A stretch of DNA of 16,081 nucleotides, from positions 1 to 16,081 of the forward strand of contig JADGGV010000039.1 of NCBI GenBank assembly GCA_019689775.1. The letters are read 5' to 3'. Source of the DNA: Gemmatimonadota bacterium. GTDB lineage: Bacteria; Gemmatimonadota; Gemmatimonadetes; Longimicrobiales; RSA9. The notes beneath the pieces were generated by a model, which worked only from the letters and a program-made list of their open reading frames with translations, was not told the origin of the DNA and made no database searches. Below are positions 14,547-16,081 of the stretch, in pieces (position 1 is the stretch's first letter; each line of letters begins with the position of its first letter). Made by a program: the position numbers and the translations under genes.

Positions 14547-16057
14547 TCAGCGCCGGCTCGCCGTCGGGATCCACCACTCCGTGACGGACGCGAACGGCCC
14601 GTTCAGGTCCACGCTCACGCCGCGCAGGCGCGGGCCGACGATCTCGAGGCGCGGCGCGGAGACGACGTAGAGAACCGGCGCGTCCTCCGTGATCCGCTGC
14701 TGGAGCGCGACGTACAACGCCTTGCGCTGCTCTGGCCGGACGGCGGTGCGCAGGCGGTCGAGGAGCGAGTCGACGACGGGGCTGGAGTACGACGAGAAGT
14801 TGTTTCCGCCGTGAGTCGCGAAGTTGTCGTAGAAGTCGGGCTCGACGACCTTGTCCGGGTAGCCGGAGAGCGCCATCGCCTGGGGGCGCGTCTCCGGCTT
14901 CCGCAGCATGCCAAGGTAGGACGCCCACTCCATGAACTCGAGGTCGAGGCCGACGCCCACGCGCCTGAGCTGCGCTTGGATCACGGTCAGCGCCGGCTGG
15001 AACGGCTGGGGGGCGACGACCCGGATCCGGAGCGGCCGCCCCGCCGCGTCGTGGCGCAGCCCGTCCGGGCCAGGGTCCGCCCACCCGGCCTCGCGCAGCA
15101 GCCTCGCGGCGAGCGCCGTGTCGTCGTCCGGCTGGCGCGCCAGGCTGTCGCGATACGGGCTCACCGCCGGAAGGAAGGAGCGCGCCGGCTTCGCCAGCGG
15201 CGAGACGACGGCGGCGACGGCGGCGCGCCGGATCGCTGCGGACAGCGCCCGGCGCACGCGCGCGTCGTCGAGCGGCGAGGCCCGGTTGTTGAGCGGAAGC
15301 GCCTGGAGGCCGGCCGGCTCGAGGGGGATGAGGCGGAGCCCCGGTGCCGCGCTCGCCTCCTTCGCTAGCGCCGACCCGGCGACGCACGCGTCGACGGCGC
15401 CGGTGCGCAGCTCGGTCAGCATCGTCGCCGGCTCCGGGGTGACGCGGAGCGCGATGCGGTCCAGGCGCGGCGACCCGAGCGCCGCCGGGAACCGGTCGAA
15501 CCGCTCGAAGACGACGGAGCCGTCCGGCCGCCGCTCGGCGACGCGGAACGGGCCGCTGCCGACCGGGTCGCGGTGGTAGGCGGCTTCCCGGAAGTCCCTG
15601 GCGGAGAGTCGGCCGAGCAAGTGCTCGGGGAGGATCGGCAACACCGTGAGCGGCTCGACGCCCGCGACGTACGACGCCGTGAAGCGCACCTCGACCGTCG
15701 CGGAATCCTTCGCCGTCGCGCTCTCCAGCGACGCGAAGTCGGACTGCGCCCAGTAGTTCCACTCCGGGTCCGCCGCGCGGCCGAGCGTCCACGCCACATC
15801 CCGCGCCGTGACGGGCACGCCGTCGTGCCAGACGACGTCCCGCCGGATGTGCAGCGTGAGCGTGCGGTGGTCGGGCGACCACACCCAGTCCGTGGCCAGG
15901 TAGGGCCGCAGCCCGCCCGCGCTGTCGTAGAGGACGAGCGGCGTGTACAGGAGCATACGCAGGTCGGCGGACAGGAGGTCGCCCGTGATGAACGGGTCGA
16001 GCCTCGCCGGCGCCGCCTGCGAGCAGACGACGGCGAGGCCGCCGCGCTCCGGCGCCC
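14547..16057 (-). CDS. Family-5 solute-binding protein of a peptide/nickel-type ABC transporter (5'-truncated)
   Basis: About 503 residues of a periplasmic extracellular solute-binding protein (SBP_bac_5, DppA/OppA-like) that would deliver peptides or similar ligands to an ABC importer. Family features are: an N-terminal LDPFITGDLLSADLRMLLYT then TPLVLYD; YLATDWVWSPDHRTLTLHIR followed by DVVWHDGVPVTARDVAWTL; DPVGSGPFRV; the LPLNNRASPLDDARVRRALS segment for helical ligand-domain return; and a C-terminal RKALYVALQQRITEDAPVLY then VVSAPRLEIV. The mature-like N-terminus begins almost at the contig end, so the signal peptide and start codon are missing. The apparent GTG at 16062-16064 is adapter sequence and not a real start. 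No permease or ATPase gene is present, and any would lie beyond the right edge (upstream) or be elsewhere. The ligand is unknown. Confidence 0.9.
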
Positions 16058-16081
16058 CTGTCACTTATACACATCACCGAG
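16058..16081. other. Nextera transposase adapter sequence left at the contig end
   Basis: The last 24 bases begin CTGTCACTTATACACATC. They match the well-known reverse complement of the Nextera mosaic end plus read-2 adapter (which begins CTGTCTCTTATACACATC and continues TCCGAG) at 22 of 24 positions. The mismatches are A for T at 16063 and 16076. The AT-rich tract is abruptly unlike the flanking GC-rich coding sequence. It is a library artefact and not part of the genome. Confidence 0.93.

Overview
This 16,081-base window is very GC-rich (well over 70% by eye). It looks like one contig from a diderm bacterium: it carries two lipoproteins with lipoboxes, an outer-membrane beta-barrel protein and two large sensor proteins. 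Coding style and gene content fit a soil or metagenome lineage such as Gemmatimonadota, Acidobacteriota, Methylomirabilota/Rokubacteria or Myxococcota. The sequence alone does not fix the phylum.

Layout. 1-996 (-): N-terminal part of a membrane GAF-PAS sensor that runs off the left edge, preceded on the same strand by a DUF4136-type lipoprotein (1040-1618). 2172-4757 (-): a soluble GAF-PAS-PAS-GAF histidine kinase. 5160-5762 (+): a CHRD-like lipoprotein with an EF-hand loop, divergent from the kinase. 5763-7464: a gene-poor 1.7 kb stretch with three kinds of degenerate repeat (including a REP/BIME-like array of alternating inverted copies), a decayed multi-frame coding remnant and strong hairpins. 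7465-8895 (-): an outer-membrane beta-barrel with a poly-proline linker and a C-terminal extension. 9255-10067 (+): trehalose-6-phosphate phosphatase (OtsB). 10161-10254 (-): a clear selenocysteine tRNA (selC), behind a strong hairpin terminator. 10450-11745 (-): an NPP-type phosphodiesterase, divergent from 11903-14302 (+), a full-length phosphoketolase. 14547-16057 (-): a family-5 solute-binding protein cut off by the contig end.

The last 24 bases (16058-16081) match the reverse complement of the Nextera transposase adapter at 22 of 24 positions. They are almost certainly library adapter, not genome. The apparent GTG start of the last gene lies inside this adapter, so that gene is really 5'-truncated.

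The genes do not form one pathway. The strongest biological signal is selC, which implies that the organism decodes UGA as selenocysteine; selA, selB, selD and any selenoprotein must lie outside the window. Phosphoketolase (sugar phosphates to acetyl phosphate) and OtsB (trehalose synthesis) are ordinary carbon-metabolism genes. I did not find a convincing new multi-gene system. The items most worth a second look are selC, the adapter artefact, the REP-like array, the dispersed repeat shared by 2053-2147 and 14305-14466, and the frame-broken remnant at 6627-7345.
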